This document shows, piece after piece, positions 19,072 through 20,384 of a DNA stretch of 20,384 nt (position 1 is the stretch's first letter; each line of letters begins with the position of its first letter). The position numbers and the translations under genes are program-made. Where the stretch lies: positions 1 through 20,384 of the forward strand of contig JBNGIS010032426.1 of assembly GCA_049999725.1 (NCBI GenBank). The letters are read 5' to 3'. Below the pieces are notes generated by a model, which was given only the letters and a program-made list of their open reading frames with translations, had not been told where the DNA came from and ran no database searches. Source of the DNA: Haplomitrium mnioides. Lineage: Eukaryota > Marchantiophyta > Haplomitriopsida > Calobryales.

Positions 19072-19673
19072 GGGGACTATAGGTCCCTTTGGATGTTCAT
19101 TGTACAGCTGTTTTGTTGGCTGGACTAAAGATCCAGTGTACTGTTGCTTGTTTAGCAGATCATTTGTGGGGACTGAAGGTCCGTTGTAGTGATTCGTGCT
19201 TAGCAAGTTTGATGGCTTTATATATGATCTGTTCTCTGTTGTTTGCAACGTGTCATCCATCGCCTGGCATTTTCTTTTTGTCATAAAGACAGAGGGTCCT
19301 TGTTTTGCCTTCAGGCCGTTATGTACAGAAGGTCCTTCATGACTTGTGTATCTTCTTTGGACGATAGGTCCATCTGCAGAATGTTGGCCTTGAGAGACAA
19401 AAGGTCTCTGTTTGTCTGTGTGTTCGTGAGTGACAAAAGGTCTACTTTCACTTTTCTGGCCGTGAGGGACAAAAGGTCCATTCTCTCTTTGCTGGCTGTG
19501 AGNNNNNNNNNNNNNNNNNNNNNNNNNNNNNNNNNNNNNNNNNNNNNNNNNNNNNNNNNNNNNNNNNNNNNNNNNNNNNNNNNNNNNNNNNNNNNNNNNN
19601 NNCTTTCACATTTCTGGCCGTGAGGGACAAAAGGTCCACTTTCACATTTCTGGCCGTGAGGGACAAAAGGTCT
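19072..19673 (-). repeat. 36-base tandem repeat array inside copia RT (copy B)
   Basis: In plus coordinates the core GGACAAAAGGTCC and variants begin at 19287, 19323, 19359, 19395, 19431 and 19467, exactly 36 apart. After the gap they occur at 19625 and 19661, again 36 apart. Diverged cores near 19075, 19128 and 19171 extend the array. On the coding strand a unit reads SGPFVPHGQKCE, 12 residues. The two units next to the gap are nearly identical, which suggests recent expansion. The array lies between APPELIS and VLRSMYGLKQ, as in copy A. Confidence 0.94.
19503..19602. other. assembly gap, 100 N, inside the repeat array
   Basis: Exactly 100 N within near-identical 36-base units, so the assembly probably failed on the repeat. 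The apparent change of reading frame across it comes from the placeholder length and is not evidence of a mutation. Confidence 0.98.
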
Positions 19674-20384
19674 AACCTTAGTTGGCTGTTTCTCCCCCTC
19701 AATGTGGAATGATATCTTGGATATGAGCTCAGGGGGTGCCTTCATAAAAATTTGAGTGTCGAGTATGCCATATAAGTAGGCAGTAATGACATCCATGATA
19801 TGCATGATGAGGTTGCGTTGAATTTCAAATGCTATCATATATCTATATGTGATTGTATCCATGACTGGTGAGTATGTCAGATTGTAATCTTTTCCAGGGA
19901 TTTGTGTGTATCCTTTCGCGACGAGTCTTGCTTTGTATCTCGTGACTTCGCCTTTTTCATTTCTTTTCCTGACAAATATAGATCTGTAGTCTGTCAGGTT
20001 CATGTTTGGTGTGACAGGTATGACTGATCCGAATACTTGTCGATGTATGAGTGAGTCAAGTTCTGAGTGTATGGCTTTTTCCCATTGTGGCCAATCCGAC
20101 CTTGATTGCACATCTTGTACTGATATAGAATCGGGTATGGTATTGTCTATAGTCTGGGATTGAATAGGCAAACATGTCGTTCATGTTGGTTTGGTCACGT
20201 TTCCATATATGACCAGTAAATGTATAGTCAATCGCGATTTCTTCATTTTCTGGGATTGAATGTGTATGTAGTGTTTCTTGTATGTGGTTGGGATGTGGTT
20301 GTATTTCAGGGCTAGCGAGTAAAGATGTTGGTGTTTTCGGCTTGTTTTTGGAGCCTAATGGTCTGCCTCTTTTGGCTTTAGGTG

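Larger units (their letters stand above)
17239..20384 (-). mobile_element. Ty1/copia retrotransposon copy B, 5' part outside the window
   Basis: The minus strand carries, in order, the integrase end, RT with repeat insert, RNase H, about 430 bases of untranslated sequence (17377-17811), polypurine tract and LTR. It is the same family as copy A: protein matches are close throughout, the array sits in the same place, and the untranslated block around 17480 matches copy A near 3190. The element continues beyond the right edge, where gag, protease and most of integrase would lie. The right part contains a second 100-N gap inside the array. Confidence 0.9.
17812..20384 (-). pseudogene. copia pol fragment B: integrase end, RT with repeat insert, RNase H
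   Basis: From the right edge the minus strand reads KRGRPLGSKNKPKT, an AT-hook-like GRP core typical of the copia linker. GHIWKRDQT follows, then a one-base frameshift near 20170. The RT begins DWPQWEKAIHSELDSLI and runs through FVRKRNEKGEVTRYKARLVA, GYTQIPGKDYN and MDVITAYLYG to APPELIS. After the array, VLRSMYGLKQSDRNWYQRF leads to the intact active site YVDD at 18808-18819. Next come LGIQF, ANQTRPNI, SWKSTKQ with the TSTNHAEI RNase H box and, past a TAG at 17935 (TGG in the likely parent), TKPLP, ending near 17812. Stops near 18988 and 18848 also interrupt. It is younger-looking than copy A but still broken. Confidence 0.92.

Overview
This window looks like intergenic DNA from a large, repeat-rich land-plant nuclear genome. 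The evidence is plant-type Ty1/copia and Ty3/gypsy remnants, a nucleolin-like gene fragment, low gene density, and two 100-base assembly gaps of N. A seed plant with a large genome, such as a gymnosperm, would fit, but nothing here fixes the species. I see no intact gene, no tRNA or rRNA, and no CRISPR array. Everything recognisable is a decayed element or a pseudogene.

Layout. (1) 1-3433, plus strand: a copia element (copy A), starting after a TA microsatellite, with the end of integrase, a reverse transcriptase (RT) split by a 36-base tandem repeat array, RNase H, polypurine tract and a short 3' LTR. (2) 3907-6042: gypsy-related pieces, namely an inverted LTR fragment, a direct LTR fragment, the end of an integrase that carries a C-terminal PHD finger, and two LTR-like copies head to tail. 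(3) 6043-9325: about 3.3 kb without a gene. (4) 9326-11778, plus strand: gypsy gag with a mutated zinc knuckle, then a protease-like segment and linker, cut off before the RT. (5) 11779-12575: AT-rich, empty. (6) 12576-13315, minus strand: a decayed coding sequence whose central part resembles the SAM-binding half of N6-adenine/N4-cytosine DNA methyltransferases. (7) 13316-15013: nothing assignable. (8) 15014-15740, minus strand: a tandem repeat with G-quadruplex potential, then the acidic N-terminal part of a nucleolin-like gene. (9) 15741-17138: pyrimidine-rich, no gene. (10) 17239-20384, minus strand: a second copia element (copy B) of the same family as copy A, running off the right edge.

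The items most worth attention are the in-frame 12-residue repeat array inside the RT of both copia copies, the methyltransferase-like pseudogene, and the PHD finger at the end of the gypsy integrase. The two copia copies lie in opposite orientation about 14 kb apart and explain most long open frames at both ends. Nothing here works as an operon; the order reflects insertion and decay.
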